Counted from the stretch's first letter, positions 16,329 to 26,216 are shown. The stretch: 64,000 nucleotides of DNA from Phototrophicus methaneseepsis (GCF_015500095.1 NZ_CP062983.1:4960001-5024000); one strand, 5' to 3'. Made by a program: numbers and translations. Notes: generated by a model not told the origin, from the letters alone.

Positions 16329-18704
16329 TTGACACCATCACCCGATATTCCGGAAATTGAAATTCGTGAGCGGTGTGCCACACTGCTCAGCACGGCCACA
16401 GAAGAAGCAAGACGCTTAGGGCATAACTTCGTGGGTACGGAGCATCTTTTCATTGCCGCCACACGTACGGAGGATGGCCCCACATGTCGCTTGCTCAGAC
16501 GTGCCAATCTCAGCCCACGTCACGTGCGCAATGAGATTCGGCGTGAGGTCGGCACATCCGATGATCCTATCGGTGAAGTGCTGCCCATGACGCCACGAAC
16601 AGAAATCGTGCTCTCATTGGCGATCTTCCTGGCACAACAAGAAGACCAGCATGATGTCAGTGAACTGCACATGCTCATGGCGCTGCTGCAAGAAGGCGAA
16701 GGCGTCCCCGTGCGCAAGTTGATCGACCTGGGCTTCGACCTGAATTTTTGGCTGCAAAAGCTCATCCTGGACCAGCAGGAAAAAATACCTTATGACCTTC
16801 CTGCACAGGAAGAAATGCCCTGGGATGATGATAGTGACTTTAACCTGTCATTCTCCGATGATGACTTACTCTCGCCCCGCTCGCCCCTGGATAGCGACCC
16901 GGATATGCTGCCGACGCCCCTGCTCAACCGGTATGGACGTGATCTCACTGCTCAGGCGGCTGAAGGCAAAATCGGCCCGGCTTATGCGCGCGATAAAGAA
17001 ATCCGCGCATTGGCGCGCACATTGGCACGCAGCAAGAAAAACAATCCGCTGCTACTAGGTGATGCTGGCGTCGGCAAGACAGCGATTGTCGAAGGGTTGG
17101 CCTTTGCTATCTTCGATAAAACGGCCCCGATGCCGATGCAGGATTATCGGATCGTCCAGATTGAAATTGGCACCCTCGTCGCAGGCACCAGCTTGCGCGG
17201 CCAATTTGAAGAGCGCTTAATCGGCATCGTAGAAGAAATCAAGCGCGCTCAAAATATCATCCTATTCATTGATGAAATCCATACGATTGTTGGCGCGGGT
17301 GATACCATCGACAGCAACCTCGATGCAGCCAATATCCTCAAGCCAGCGCTTGCACGCGGTGAGATTAAATGCATCGGCGCGACAACGCACGAAGAATATC
17401 GTCGCGCTATTGCACAGGACCCTGCCCTTGCGCGGCGCTTCCGTACAATAGATGTAGAAGAACCGACCGAAGCTGATGCTGTCGTCATCCTGGATGCACA
17501 GCGTAAACGATTAGAACAACATCACGATGTGCGCATCAGCCAGGATGCCCTAGAAGCGGCTGTGAAGATGTCCGTGCGTTACCTGGCGGATCGCCGTTTG
17601 CCGGATAAAGCGCTCGACCTATTGGACGAAGCCTGCACACGCGTCACGATTCAGACGATTCACCCTGATCTACTCGACGGCGAAGACAATCGCCGTGATG
17701 TGCGCGTGGCTGATATTGCCGCCGTCCTCTCTGAATGGACGGGTATCCCAGCGACAGAACTCACCACAGATGATAAGCGCCGCCTCGCCAACCTGGAAGA
17801 CGCCCTGAAAGAACGCGTCATCGGACAGGACCGGGCCGTGCGTATGGTCGCGGAAGCCATCAAGACAGCACGAGCCGGCCTCAATGACCCGAACCGCCCT
17901 ATCGGCGTATTCCTCTTCCTGGGGACTTCCGGCGTGGGTAAAACGGAGCTTGCACGGGCACTGGCGGATTTCATGTTCGGCAGTGAAGATGCCATGCTGC
18001 GGCTGGATATGTCCGAGTTTCATGATTCGCACACGGTAGCACGCTTGATCGGGTCACCACCGGGCTATAAAGAATCCAACCAGGGCGGACAATTGACAGA
18101 TGGCCTGCGTCGTCGCCCCTATAGCGTCGTGCTGTTGGATGAAATTGAGAAAGCCGCGCCGGAGGTGTTCGACATCTTCCTACAAATCTTCGATGAAGGC
18201 CGCTTGAGCGATGCCCATGGTCGCCGCGTCGATGCACGGCATTCTGTGTTCATCATGACGAGCAACATCGGCACCCAGGAAAGTAGTAAAGTGCTGGGCT
18301 TTGGGGGGCATCAACCCGACGAAACACCGAACTTCCAACCCTTCCTGAAGCAGCGCTTCCGGGTGGAGTTCCTCAATCGCATTGATGAGGTCGTCACCTT
18401 CAACATGCTCTCGCGCGATGTCCTGAGCCGTATTCTGGATGTGCAGATGGTCGAGTTAGAGGAACGGTTAAAACATCAGCACCTTAAGCTGAGCATGACT
18501 GAAGAAGCCCGTCAGTTCATCCTGGATGAGAGCTACGACCCGGTTAATGGGGCCCGCCCACTGCGCAGGACAATTGAGCGCCTGCTGACACGACCGCTCA
18601 GTAATAAGATCGTAGAAAACAACCTGGAACCTGGCGCGACCATCGTCATCGCCCTCAATGGGGACCAATTGGAGTTCCGTGAGCGCGCCACAACGGATGG
18701 ATAA
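16329..18704 (+). CDS. ClpC-like AAA+ unfoldase lacking the usual M-domain
   Basis: 791 residues from a TTG start. The N-terminal Clp repeat domain spans about 1-150 ([15 protein letters not shown]). An acidic linker rich in Asp and Pro precedes the first AAA domain, with Walker A GDAGVGKT at about 244, [12 protein letters not shown], and the arginine-finger region ALARRF. The second AAA domain has GTSGVGKT at about 532 and [20 protein letters not shown]. An LGF tripeptide at about 657, where ClpC carries its ClpP-docking loop, suggests it feeds a ClpP protease. Between the two ATPase domains only about 25 residues replace the coiled-coil M-domain of ClpC/ClpB. It is flanked by kinase genes and no clpP is nearby. 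Confidence 0.9.
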   Translation: MTPSPDIPEIEIRERCATLLSTATEEARRLGHNFVGTEHLFIAATRTEDGPTCRLLRRANLSPRHVRNEIRREVGTSDDPIGEVLPMTPRTEIVLSLAIFLAQQEDQHDVSELHMLMALLQEGEGVPVRKLIDLGFDLNFWLQKLILDQQEKIPYDLPAQEEMPWDDDSDFNLSFSDDDLLSPRSPLDSDPDMLPTPLLNRYGRDLTAQAAEGKIGPAYARDKEIRALARTLARSKKNNPLLLGDAGVGKTAIVEGLAFAIFDKTAPMPMQDYRIVQIEIGTLVAGTSLRGQFEERLIGIVEEIKRAQNIILFIDEIHTIVGAGDTIDSNLDAANILKPALARGEIKCIGATTHEEYRRAIAQDPALARRFRTIDVEEPTEADAVVILDAQRKRLEQHHDVRISQDALEAAVKMSVRYLADRRLPDKALDLLDEACTRVTIQTIHPDLLDGEDNRRDVRVADIAAVLSEWTGIPATELTTDDKRRLANLEDALKERVIGQDRAVRMVAEAIKTARAGLNDPNRPIGVFLFLGTSGVGKTELARALADFMFGSEDAMLRLDMSEFHDSHTVARLIGSPPGYKESNQGGQLTDGLRRRPYSVVLLDEIEKAAPEVFDIFLQIFDEGRLSDAHGRRVDARHSVFIMTSNIGTQESSKVLGFGGHQPDETPNFQPFLKQRFRVEFLNRIDEVVTFNMLSRDVLSRILDVQMVELEERLKHQHLKLSMTEEARQFILDESYDPVNGARPLRRTIERLLTRPLSNKIVENNLEPGATIVIALNGDQLEFRERATTDG

Positions 18705-18900
18705 TAGCAGCAACGTATTATGCAGCCTACGGCACAACGGCTAAACAAGCGGGTACCCACACCGGGTATCCGCATAGAAATACGAACAGAACGACCCGTA
18801 AATCTAACTAAAAATATAACAGTAACGCGCAAAACGCGTTACAATCCATCAGCGAGCCAGAGATGCCGTTACATGCTGTATCGTCGTACAGTCATGTATT

Positions 18901-21900
18901 TTGCATGCCACAACAGGAGATTGTAAGATCAATACCAATCCGCCGCTGACGAACCGTAAACCTGATCCATTGAGCGCCACGGACATTCGGCGACTGCTGA
19001 GGCAAGACCACCCGGCAGACGCGAATGATACGTTCGCAACGGATCCTCAGTCAGATATTCAGCAGGCTGGGCGGCTGGCCCTGCGCATCGCGAAGCCTGT
19101 TGATTATTACTTCTTGCTGGGGGATCTGTGTGCACAGATGGTGATGGGAGATCGTCACAAATTACGCATCTTCTATGCCGGTAAAACACTTATCGCCTAT
19201 CAAAAGGCGCTGGCTGCCGCCAACAGTGATGTCGACCGCTCCATGGCTAAGAACGCACTGGATAACTTCGTCCAGTGGCTGCTCGATATCAGCACAGCAT
19301 TTCCATCTGCCCGTAATATCGCTGTTGCGATGTGGGCCATTGCAGAAGACGCTGATGACAATGCCCTCCAACCAGCATTCAATCGCATTCAGGCGACGCA
19401 CCTCATCGAGCTCTACCGCCAGTATCTACAGGGCGAAAATGCCACCATCATGGCGCTGGATGGCGTGACGGTTCAGAGTGACTTCCAGGATGAAACCGCC
19501 CTTGGCGATCCGGAAGACCTGCCAGAAGAATACTATTCCAGCGAGATCAGCGGTACACAACTGGCTGACCTGGACCCCCCTGTTTCGGAATCGATTGATA
19601 TTAAAGTCGCGCCGATCCAGGATGAAACGCGTCTCGCAGAACAAGAAGACATCCTGACTGCTGTGACGTCCCAGGTCCACGAGGCAGAAGCCGTACACGA
19701 AAAGCCAAGGTCGCGCGTCGTCCTGGATGACATGTACGATTTCGAGATTGGCAGCCGGATGCTCTCCCGCTATGAAGTCGCGGATGTGAGGCTGGGTGGC
19801 ATGGGCATCGTCTATCTGTGTTATGACCATGAGCAGCGTCTGCCTGTGGCGATTAAATCCTTCCAACCGCGCTTCCTTGAAAATGCAAAAGCGGTGGCTC
19901 GCTTCGAACAAGAGGCTTATACGTGGGTCAAGCTGGAAAAGCACACCCATATCGTTCAGGCGCGGCTGGTCCAGAACATCAACAATCGCCCTCACATCAT
20001 CCTGGAGCATATCAGCGGGCCGGAAGGTCTGGGCGTCGATCTCAGCAGTTGGATCGGTCATCCCATGCTCACAATTGAGCAGGCCCTCCTGTTCGGCATC
20101 CATATCACATTGGGCATGCAGCACGCCGTCAACAAAATCCCTGGCCTCGTCCATCGAGACCTGAAGCCAGCCAATATCCTCGTCACATATGATGGCATTG
20201 CCAAGGTCACGGATTTTGGCCTGGTACGCTCGGTTGAGCTCGATAAAGACGAAGGCGACGACGAAGACGCCAGCGACCCCGGCGACCGCCTGACGCGATT
20301 AAATGCAGTCGTGGGCACGCCGCCTTATATGTCCCCGGAACAGTGTGAATCACGCGATGTCGATATGCGCGCCGATATTTATGCCTTCGGCTGCTTGATG
20401 TACGAAATGATCACCGGGCATCATCTGTTTAAGGTCAAAGGGACAAAAGCATGGCGGATAGCGCATATTCAGGAGATACCTCATTTTGACGATGATGTCC
20501 CCGGCGATACGCCGCCTCAACTGCTCGAACTCACGCTGAGCTGCTTACAAAAACAGCCCGAAGATCGCCCGCAGACATGGCAGGCACTCTATGATGCGCT
20601 GGTCACGCTGTATGAAGTCAACTTTGGCGAGCTGCCAACCCTGGAATTCGATGGCCCAACGCTAGAAGCGCGTGAGCTGATGGATAAGGGCTATTCCCTG
20701 ACCGAATTGGGCCGCCTGGAAGAATCCGTCGCCGCCTATGATCAGGCTATTGCTTTGCAGCCGGATTACTGGTGGGCATGGGCGCGCAAGGGGCGCACCC
20801 TGCGCCTGTTGGAGCGTTATAAAGAATCACTCGCCTGTTACGACCGCGCGCTGGAATTAAAGCCCGATTATGCCTGGGCACATAATGGCAAGGGCATCAT
20901 CCTGGACCGCATGGGCGACCTGGAAGGCGCGCTGGCATCCTTCGAGACAGCAACTCGGCTCAACCCGCATGACGTGTGGATCTGGTATAACCGGGGCGAC
21001 ATCCTGCAAAAATTGGGGCGCTATGAAGAAGCGACTGAAATTGTCCAATATGGCCTGAGTATCGATCCACGTCATCCCAATAGTTGGGCCAAGCTGGGCC
21101 AGATCTACCGGATGCAGCAGCAGTACCCAGAAGCCGTCAGCGCTTACGAGAAAGCCACTGATTTACAGCCCGATTATGCCTGGGCACACAATGGCTATGG
21201 CCTATCGTTGAAGGCGCTCGGCAAAGCACGAGAAGCGATCATCGCATTTAAGCGTGCCGCCCAATATGAGCCTGAAGTCGTATGGCACTGGTATAACCTG
21301 GCAGAAACGCTCGTGAGCATTGGCCGCTACGAAGAAGCCCTCGAGCCGATTGAACAAGCGGCCCGTATCGACCCCAATCATGCCCCGACATGGAGCAAAA
21401 AGGCGCAAATTCTACGCTATATGAAGCGCCTTGAAGAAGCACTGAATGCTTACGAACGGGCGATCAGGCTGGACCCAGAATTTGATTGGGCTATCAATGG
21501 CAAGGGTATCGTCCTGGAGCAGCTTGAACGCTATGAAGACGCCCTCGCCTGCTATGAGCGAGCCACAGAACTGGCGCCAGAGCGCGAATGGTATTGGTAC
21601 AACCAGGGCAAGGTGCTCGCACTCATCGACAGACTGAATGAGGCGCTTTTTGTACTGAACAAAGCACTGGAAATTAACGATCAGCACAGTGGCAGTTGGG
21701 CCCTGCTCGGTAATGTGTACCGCCAACAGGGCGAGCTGCAAAAATCCGCACAGGCAATACGTAAGGCGACGGAAATCGCACCAGATTATGCCTGGGCCTG
21801 GAATGAACTGGGTATCACGCTGGAAATGCTCAATGATTACCCTGGCGCGCTAGAAGCGTACCGTAATGCGAGCCTCTATGCACCGGATCAGGCCAGCTAC

Positions 21901-22965
21901 ATCTATAAGCAGGCTGATATTCTGGTGCTGTTGGACCATAATGAAGAAGCGCTCGGATTGCTCAATAGAGCCCTGGAATTAAGCAATCGCAGCGCTTATA
22001 TCTGGGCGAAACATGGGCAGGTCCTGCGCAAGCTCAACCGGCTGGAAGAAGCCCTGATGAGTTATACGCGCGCTGTGGAGCTTGAGCCAGAATATAGCTG
22101 GGCCTGGAGTGGTCGTGGCCTGACGCTCAGCCAATTGCGCCGCCATGATCAGGCGATTATCTCCTTTAAACAAGCGTTGGAGCTCGATGAGAGCGACATC
22201 TGGTCCTGGTATAACTACGCGGAAGAATTGCTCATCCATCAGGAGCCACAAAAAGCGCTAGAAGCCCTTGACGAAGCACTCGCCATAGACCCCACGCACG
22301 CCGAAAGTTGGTCTAAGTGTGGGCAGGCATTGCGCTTGCTGCGCCGCTACGACGAGTCACTATCTGCCTATAATAAAGCTGTCGAAAATCGGCCAGATTA
22401 TGCCTGGGCCTGGAGTGGGCGCGGCCTGACACTCAAGAGCATGGGCCGGCTGGAGGAAGCCATCGAGAGCTATACGCACGCCATTGAAGTCGAACCAACG
22501 AGCATCTGGTACTATATCAACAAGATGTCTACCCAGTTGGAAATGGGCCGACGCGAAGAAGCGCTGACCACCATCGAGCAGGCAGCACAAGCTCAGCCGA
22601 ACAATGCCCAGGTCTGGGCGCGTAAAGGCCAGGTCGAGCGTCGTATGAATATGATGGACCAGGCGCTAATCAGCTATACACGCGCGCTGGAACTTGATAC
22701 CACTTATGCATGGGCCTGGAATGGTAAGGGGCTGTGCCTGGGTGAACTCAAGCGGTGGGATGATGCACTTGTCTGCTATGAGCAGGCTGTTCACTATGAT
22801 AAGACGGACGTCTGGTTCTGGCATAATTATGGCGAAGCGTTATGTCGCACAGGCCGCAAGGCAGAAGCGCGCGATGCCTTTAAGAAAGCACTCAAGCTGG
22901 ATCCGCAGCACATCCCCACGCGGGAAAAGCTGCGTAAGCTGGATAACCTGGGTAGTTGCGAGTAA
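18901..22965 (+). CDS. Giant Ser/Thr protein kinase fused to 22 tetratricopeptide repeats
   Basis: 1354 residues counted from the TTG at 18901. Residues 1-285 are an acidic region I do not recognise. The kinase domain is at about 290-580 with a glycine loop RLGGMGIVYL, AIKSF with the catalytic Lys, HRDLKPAN at about 418, DFGLV, an acidic insertion in the activation loop, and MSPEQ. From residue 590 to 1337, exactly 22 gap-free 34-residue TPRs follow, then a 17-residue basic tail. The TPRs fall into a repeating set of three types. No membrane segment is seen, so this is a cytoplasmic kinase with a very long protein-binding superhelix. The start is uncertain: an AGGAG site lies 8 nt before an in-frame ATC at 18928. 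The FHA gene lies 66 bp downstream. Confidence 0.94.
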   Translation: MHATTGDCKINTNPPLTNRKPDPLSATDIRRLLRQDHPADANDTFATDPQSDIQQAGRLALRIAKPVDYYFLLGDLCAQMVMGDRHKLRIFYAGKTLIAYQKALAAANSDVDRSMAKNALDNFVQWLLDISTAFPSARNIAVAMWAIAEDADDNALQPAFNRIQATHLIELYRQYLQGENATIMALDGVTVQSDFQDETALGDPEDLPEEYYSSEISGTQLADLDPPVSESIDIKVAPIQDETRLAEQEDILTAVTSQVHEAEAVHEKPRSRVVLDDMYDFEIGSRMLSRYEVADVRLGGMGIVYLCYDHEQRLPVAIKSFQPRFLENAKAVARFEQEAYTWVKLEKHTHIVQARLVQNINNRPHIILEHISGPEGLGVDLSSWIGHPMLTIEQALLFGIHITLGMQHAVNKIPGLVHRDLKPANILVTYDGIAKVTDFGLVRSVELDKDEGDDEDASDPGDRLTRLNAVVGTPPYMSPEQCESRDVDMRADIYAFGCLMYEMITGHHLFKVKGTKAWRIAHIQEIPHFDDDVPGDTPPQLLELTLSCLQKQPEDRPQTWQALYDALVTLYEVNFGELPTLEFDGPTLEARELMDKGYSLTELGRLEESVAAYDQAIALQPDYWWAWARKGRTLRLLERYKESLACYDRALELKPDYAWAHNGKGIILDRMGDLEGALASFETATRLNPHDVWIWYNRGDILQKLGRYEEATEIVQYGLSIDPRHPNSWAKLGQIYRMQQQYPEAVSAYEKATDLQPDYAWAHNGYGLSLKALGKAREAIIAFKRAAQYEPEVVWHWYNLAETLVSIGRYEEALEPIEQAARIDPNHAPTWSKKAQILRYMKRLEEALNAYERAIRLDPEFDWAINGKGIVLEQLERYEDALACYERATELAPEREWYWYNQGKVLALIDRLNEALFVLNKALEINDQHSGSWALLGNVYRQQGELQKSAQAIRKATEIAPDYAWAWNELGITLEMLNDYPGALEAYRNASLYAPDQASYIYKQADILVLLDHNEEALGLLNRALELSNRSAYIWAKHGQVLRKLNRLEEALMSYTRAVELEPEYSWAWSGRGLTLSQLRRHDQAIISFKQALELDESDIWSWYNYAEELLIHQEPQKALEALDEALAIDPTHAESWSKCGQALRLLRRYDESLSAYNKAVENRPDYAWAWSGRGLTLKSMGRLEEAIESYTHAIEVEPTSIWYYINKMSTQLEMGRREEALTTIEQAAQAQPNNAQVWARKGQVERRMNMMDQALISYTRALELDTTYAWAWNGKGLCLGELKRWDDALVCYEQAVHYDKTDVWFWHNYGEALCRTGRKAEARDAFKKALKLDPQHIPTREKLRKLDNLGSCE
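20668..22911 (+). repeat. 22 tandem TPR-coding units of 102 bp, arranged as 306-bp super-repeats
   Basis: Every unit is exactly 34 codons. Units 3, 6, 9, 12, 15, 18 and 21 mostly open AWAWNGKG or close variants. Units 4, 7, 10, 16 and 22 open with a VWxWYN-type start, and 13 and 19 are weaker. Units 5, 8, 11, 14, 17 and 20 open with an xxSWAKxGQ-type start. So three TPRs (102 residues) form the true repeat. Confidence 0.9.
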
Positions 22966-23031
22966 CCACCTGACCGACTAAGCGTGTGCACTCGCACATT
23001 GGATTAATCATCATCTTTTGAGGATAGCAGT

Positions 23032-23418
23032 ATGCCTGGACGAGGTGAAATTAGCATCACATTCATGAGCGGTCCGATGGACGGCAAGATTCTTAATTTT
23101 GAGCAGCCGCGTGCCGGTGATGAGCGCATCATCACCATTGGCCGCCGCGATACCTGTGATGTGCATATGCCTTTTGACAATCAGGTTTCACGCATTCATG
23201 CGCGGGTTGGCTGTGTCGCCAAACACATCACCGATACAGATATTACATCACTCCCCTCGCTGCTTCACTTCTGGCTGGAAGACGGTGGCAGCCGTAACGG
23301 GACCTTCCTGGAGAAAATGTCTGAGCCGATTATCAAGCGCGTTGATCTACGCCCCGGCACGCTTTTCCGTATTGGTCGCACATGGCTGCGCCTCGATGTC
23401 CCCATGACCTACGGATAA
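23032..23418 (+). CDS. FHA domain protein
   Basis: 128 residues, essentially one forkhead-associated domain, which binds phosphothreonine peptides. Family landmarks are present: the GR pair in [14 protein letters not shown], the S-x-x-H motif in [10 protein letters not shown], and a late [11 protein letters not shown]. It therefore looks able to bind phosphopeptide. An insertion of about 20 residues ([18 protein letters not shown]) sits between beta strands. It starts with AGGATAG upstream of the ATG, 66 bp after the TPR kinase gene on the same strand. It is a natural adaptor for that kinase or its autophosphorylated form. Confidence 0.95.
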   Translation: MPGRGEISITFMSGPMDGKILNFEQPRAGDERIITIGRRDTCDVHMPFDNQVSRIHARVGCVAKHITDTDITSLPSLLHFWLEDGGSRNGTFLEKMSEPIIKRVDLRPGTLFRIGRTWLRLDVPMTYG

Positions 23419-23496
23419 AAGTTATCTTCAGTAAAATAGTCTAAATGATCCTGTTCAATCATCAGCATGAACCATGCTGATTGCCTCTAAGAGCGA

Positions 23497-24354
23497 ATGT
23501 TTATGAAGCACTACACGAATATGTTTTATAACAAAGACGAGCAGCGCATTCACACGGAAATCTGGCTGCCAGAAGCCCCACCAACAGCCATCATCCTTGT
23601 GGTACATGGCTATGCGGAGCATATCGGGCGCTATACCCCCGTTATTGAGCAAATGGTGCAAGAAGGTTACGCAGTCTATGGGCTGGATCATCGCGGGCAT
23701 GGCAAAAGCCAGGGCAAGCGCGTCTATATGGAGACGATTAATGATCTGGTCGATGATTTGCGGCAATATTTTGAATGGGTACGAGAACAGCATCCGGGCC
23801 TGCCCATCATCATACTCAGTCACAGCATGGGGACGCTCATCAGCCTGACCTTTGCCCTGCGCTACCAACAGGATTTACATGGCCTGATTATCAGCGGAAC
23901 AGCCACCAACAGCGATGAAATTTTGCCGAGTCCCCTGGTAACAGCGATGAGATGGTTAAGCCAAGTCATACCCACAGTACGGCTCGCTAGCCCCGGCGGC
24001 AATGATATCCTGACAAGGGACCAGGCCATCATCCAGGCTGTCGAAGCGGACCCACTGATTGATAAAGGCCCCTGGCGGGTCGGCATGGCCTATCGGATGA
24101 TCGAAGCGGGGCGCTATATACGTGCCCATGCCCACGAGCTGACGCTGCCCCTGCTGATCTTACATGGTGAGGCCGATAAGCTGACGCCTATCTCCGGCGC
24201 TCAGATGATCTTCGACAAAGCCAGCAGTACAGATAAAACGATCAAGATGTATCCTGGCATGCGCCACGAAGTCATGAATGAAATAGGCCGCGAAGAGGTC
24301 TTTGATGACATCAAACTCTGGCTAAAGGGCCATCTCAGTAATGTTACTCCCTGA
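23497..24354 (+). CDS. Alpha/beta hydrolase, monoacylglycerol lipase type
   Basis: 285 residues, one alpha/beta-hydrolase domain. The signature VVHGYAEHIGRY lies at the oxyanion hole, followed by GLDHRGHGKSQGKR. The nucleophile serine is in LSHSMGTL (about 109-112). The acid lies in LLILHGEADKLTP and the histidine in GMRHEVMNE near the end. This pattern is that of bacterial monoglyceride lipases and lysophospholipases. No signal peptide, so cytoplasmic or membrane-associated. It follows the FHA gene by about 80 bp but has no evident functional tie to it. Confidence 0.92.
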   Translation: MFMKHYTNMFYNKDEQRIHTEIWLPEAPPTAIILVVHGYAEHIGRYTPVIEQMVQEGYAVYGLDHRGHGKSQGKRVYMETINDLVDDLRQYFEWVREQHPGLPIIILSHSMGTLISLTFALRYQQDLHGLIISGTATNSDEILPSPLVTAMRWLSQVIPTVRLASPGGNDILTRDQAIIQAVEADPLIDKGPWRVGMAYRMIEAGRYIRAHAHELTLPLLILHGEADKLTPISGAQMIFDKASSTDKTIKMYPGMRHEVMNEIGREEVFDDIKLWLKGHLSNVTP

Positions 24355-24371
24355 GCGGTTCTATAGCCCCT

Positions 24372-24401
24372 TTGACACCGAGGCTAAAAAACTCATACAC
24401 T
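24372..24401 (+). promoter_or_regulatory. Sigma-70-type promoter for the EamA gene
   Basis: TTGACA at 24372-24377 and TACACT at 24396-24401 are separated by 18 bp. This would give a leader of about 180 nt before the EamA start. Confidence 0.5.
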
Positions 24402-24485
24402 ACATTATCGTGCGAACATCTGTACAACCGCAAGAAACAGGATGCTCGCAAACCCGCAGTCTGATATAACAAGAGTGCATTGCAA

Positions 24486-24508
24486 CGGGGGCGTCCTGCC
24501 CTCGTTTT
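24486..24508 (+). terminator. Terminator-like hairpin in the EamA leader
   Basis: CGGGGGC (24486-24492) pairs with GCCCTCG (24498-24504), one G-T pair, 5-nt loop, followed by TTTT. It lies inside the presumed leader between the promoter and the EamA start, so it could be an attenuator. I do not recognise an aptamer in front of it. Confidence 0.4.
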
Positions 24509-24589
24509 ATGTACTCGGCTTATGCAGATTGTGTATTGATTATGATCTGGATGGCAATATGAGCAGCCATCTATCAGAAGGGATTCGCT

Positions 24590-25525
24590 GTGGGCGCATG
24601 GATTATGTTTTGGGTGCTGGGCTTGATCTGGGGGTCATCCTTCATGCTGATCCGTATTGGCGTGGAGAACGTGCATCCACTACAGGTTATGTTCATACGG
24701 CTGGGGATTGCAGCCGTTGGGTTGTGGACTGTCGTCCTGCTGAGCCGCCGTCCACTGCCTAAAAACTGGCGCACGTGGCGCACAGCGATCATCATTGGCA
24801 TTGGCAATAATGCCATCCCATTTACGTTAATCGCCTTTGGCGAGACGCAAATTCCGAGCAGCCTCGCCAGTATCTTGCAATCAACAACGGCATTGTTTGG
24901 CCTTATCTTCGCTCATTTTGTCTTCGCAGATGAGCGTATGACACCACAAAAAGTCGTTGGCCTGCTTGTGGGTTTCCTTGGGGTGATCGTCCTGGCCTCG
25001 CACAGCCTGCAAGGCGGCGATGTTTTCACTGCGGGTTTATTAGGCCAATTGGCGATGATCGGCTCTTCGATCTTCTACGCCACATTCACAATCTACAGTA
25101 AAAAGGCCATCCAAGAGAAGATCGACCCTGTTGTGCTGGCCGCTACAACTATGCTCAGTGCAGCCATTGCAGAAATGCTGCTCTTGCTGGGTGGTGTAGC
25201 CTTCCTGGATGTACCGCTTTCCGTCAGCGCAAGCCTGGGCACCAATGCCCTGTTCGCGATTGTGATGCTTGGCTTCGTCAATACCTTCATCGCCTATCTG
25301 CTGTACTATCAAATCATCGGCGTATTAGGTGCATCGCGCACGACCATGGTCACTTATGTGGTGCCAGCCGTGGGGCTGCTGCTCGGCGTGTGGCTGCTGG
25401 ACGAACCGCTGGACCTCTATATTATCAGTGGCGCGGCGCTCATCTTTATCGGCATTGGCATCGTCAACCTGCGGCTGTTTTCGCGCTTGAATACGATGCG
25501 AGCGCGTCCTCAAGCTGGGGATTAG
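24590..25525 (+). CDS. EamA (drug/metabolite) family transporter
   Basis: 311 residues with ten predicted membrane helices in two EamA repeats. The first opens with WVLGLIWGSSFMLIRIG, and the second with GQLAMIGSSIFYATFTIYSKKA after residue 150. The LAT/LST-like segment PSSLASILQSTTALFGLIFAHFVFADE matches the family. Substrates of this family range from amino acids and metabolites to drugs, and none can be assigned. The start is a GTG with AAGGGA upstream. A strong terminator follows at 25553-25586. Confidence 0.93.
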   Translation: MGAWIMFWVLGLIWGSSFMLIRIGVENVHPLQVMFIRLGIAAVGLWTVVLLSRRPLPKNWRTWRTAIIIGIGNNAIPFTLIAFGETQIPSSLASILQSTTALFGLIFAHFVFADERMTPQKVVGLLVGFLGVIVLASHSLQGGDVFTAGLLGQLAMIGSSIFYATFTIYSKKAIQEKIDPVVLAATTMLSAAIAEMLLLLGGVAFLDVPLSVSASLGTNALFAIVMLGFVNTFIAYLLYYQIIGVLGASRTTMVTYVVPAVGLLLGVWLLDEPLDLYIISGAALIFIGIGIVNLRLFSRLNTMRARPQAGD

Positions 25526-25552
25526 CGCATTCAATCCCTATAGATAGCCACA

Positions 25553-25586
25553 AAAAAGCCCGGTTGTGTGTGCAACCGGGCTTTTT
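25553..25586. terminator. Bidirectional intrinsic terminator
   Basis: AAAAAGCCCGGTTG pairs with CAACCGGGCTTTTT around a TGTGTG loop, 14 bp. It lies between the convergent EamA and Nudix genes and has A and T tracts on its two sides. Confidence 0.95.
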
Positions 25587-25606
25587 ATATCAGTCACCAT
25601 AGATTA

Positions 25607-26110
25607 TCAATCACCCTGTGTAAGGCGTTTGGTTAGCGCTGCCTGCAAAGCAGCCCAACCAATGGTCAGGCTCGTCTCATAGAGCGTGGTCGGATCAATC
25701 CAATGCGGATTCGTAGCGGATTCATCCTCCAGGATGGGATTGCGCAGTGTGCCGCCTGTGATCGTCGCGAAGAAATAATGCTGTAAAACGTGCCACTGTT
25801 TGCCGCTTGGAGTGACAAAAAAGGCTTCCTGCATGTGGATCATCTCGCCCACCTGGGCCGTAAAGCCCGTTTCTTCCCAGATTTCACGCGCTACCGCGTC
25901 ACTCAGCGACTCCCAAATTTCCACACCGCCACCAGGGAATTCAAGCCGCCCGTTATAGATGTTATCGAGCACCAGCACATAACCAGCCTCGTTGAATATC
26001 AACCCATAAGCAGAGGGACGCCACGTCAGGCGGGCGACTTCCAATTCAGCAGGTGTGCCATCAATCGCACGGCCTTTGACCCATTCCGAAGGGGGTTGCG
26101 GTTCACTCAT
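25607..26110 (-). CDS. Nudix hydrolase
   Basis: 167 residues with a complete Nudix box (G-x5-E-x7-R-E-x2-E-E-x-G): GGGVEIWESLSDAVAREIWE followed by ETGF. It would hydrolyse a nucleoside diphosphate linked to another group; the substrate is unknown. The N-terminal PPSEWVKGRAIDGTPAELEV stretch is not diagnostic. Monocistronic, convergent with EamA. Confidence 0.93.
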   Translation of the reverse strand: MSEPQPPSEWVKGRAIDGTPAELEVARLTWRPSAYGLIFNEAGYVLVLDNIYNGRLEFPGGGVEIWESLSDAVAREIWEETGFTAQVGEMIHMQEAFFVTPSGKQWHVLQHYFFATITGGTLRNPILEDESATNPHWIDPTTLYETSLTIGWAALQAALTKRLTQGD

Positions 26111-26188
26111 GAGCCATCTCCTATCCTGGCACCCACAAAACTGTCACAAAAAAGTGCTATCGAACAGTGCTACCAAAATCACTGCCAC

Positions 26189-26216
26189 AAAAAGAGGCGC
26201 TTTACAGCGCCCCTCT
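26189..26216 (-). terminator. Intrinsic terminator for the S41 peptidase gene
   Basis: Read on the minus strand, AGAGGGGCGCT pairs with AGCGCCTCT (two-base bulge) around a short GTAA loop and is followed by TTTTT. It lies about 65 bp past the S41 stop codon. Confidence 0.8.

Noticed and set aside
19426-20154. 242-codon minus-strand open frame inside the TPR kinase gene
   Set aside because: Antisense to a solid kinase domain, no motif.
24540-24560. TPP-riboswitch-like GATCTGGATGGCAATATGAG
   Set aside because: The matching 5' half with CUGAGA is missing and spacing is wrong.
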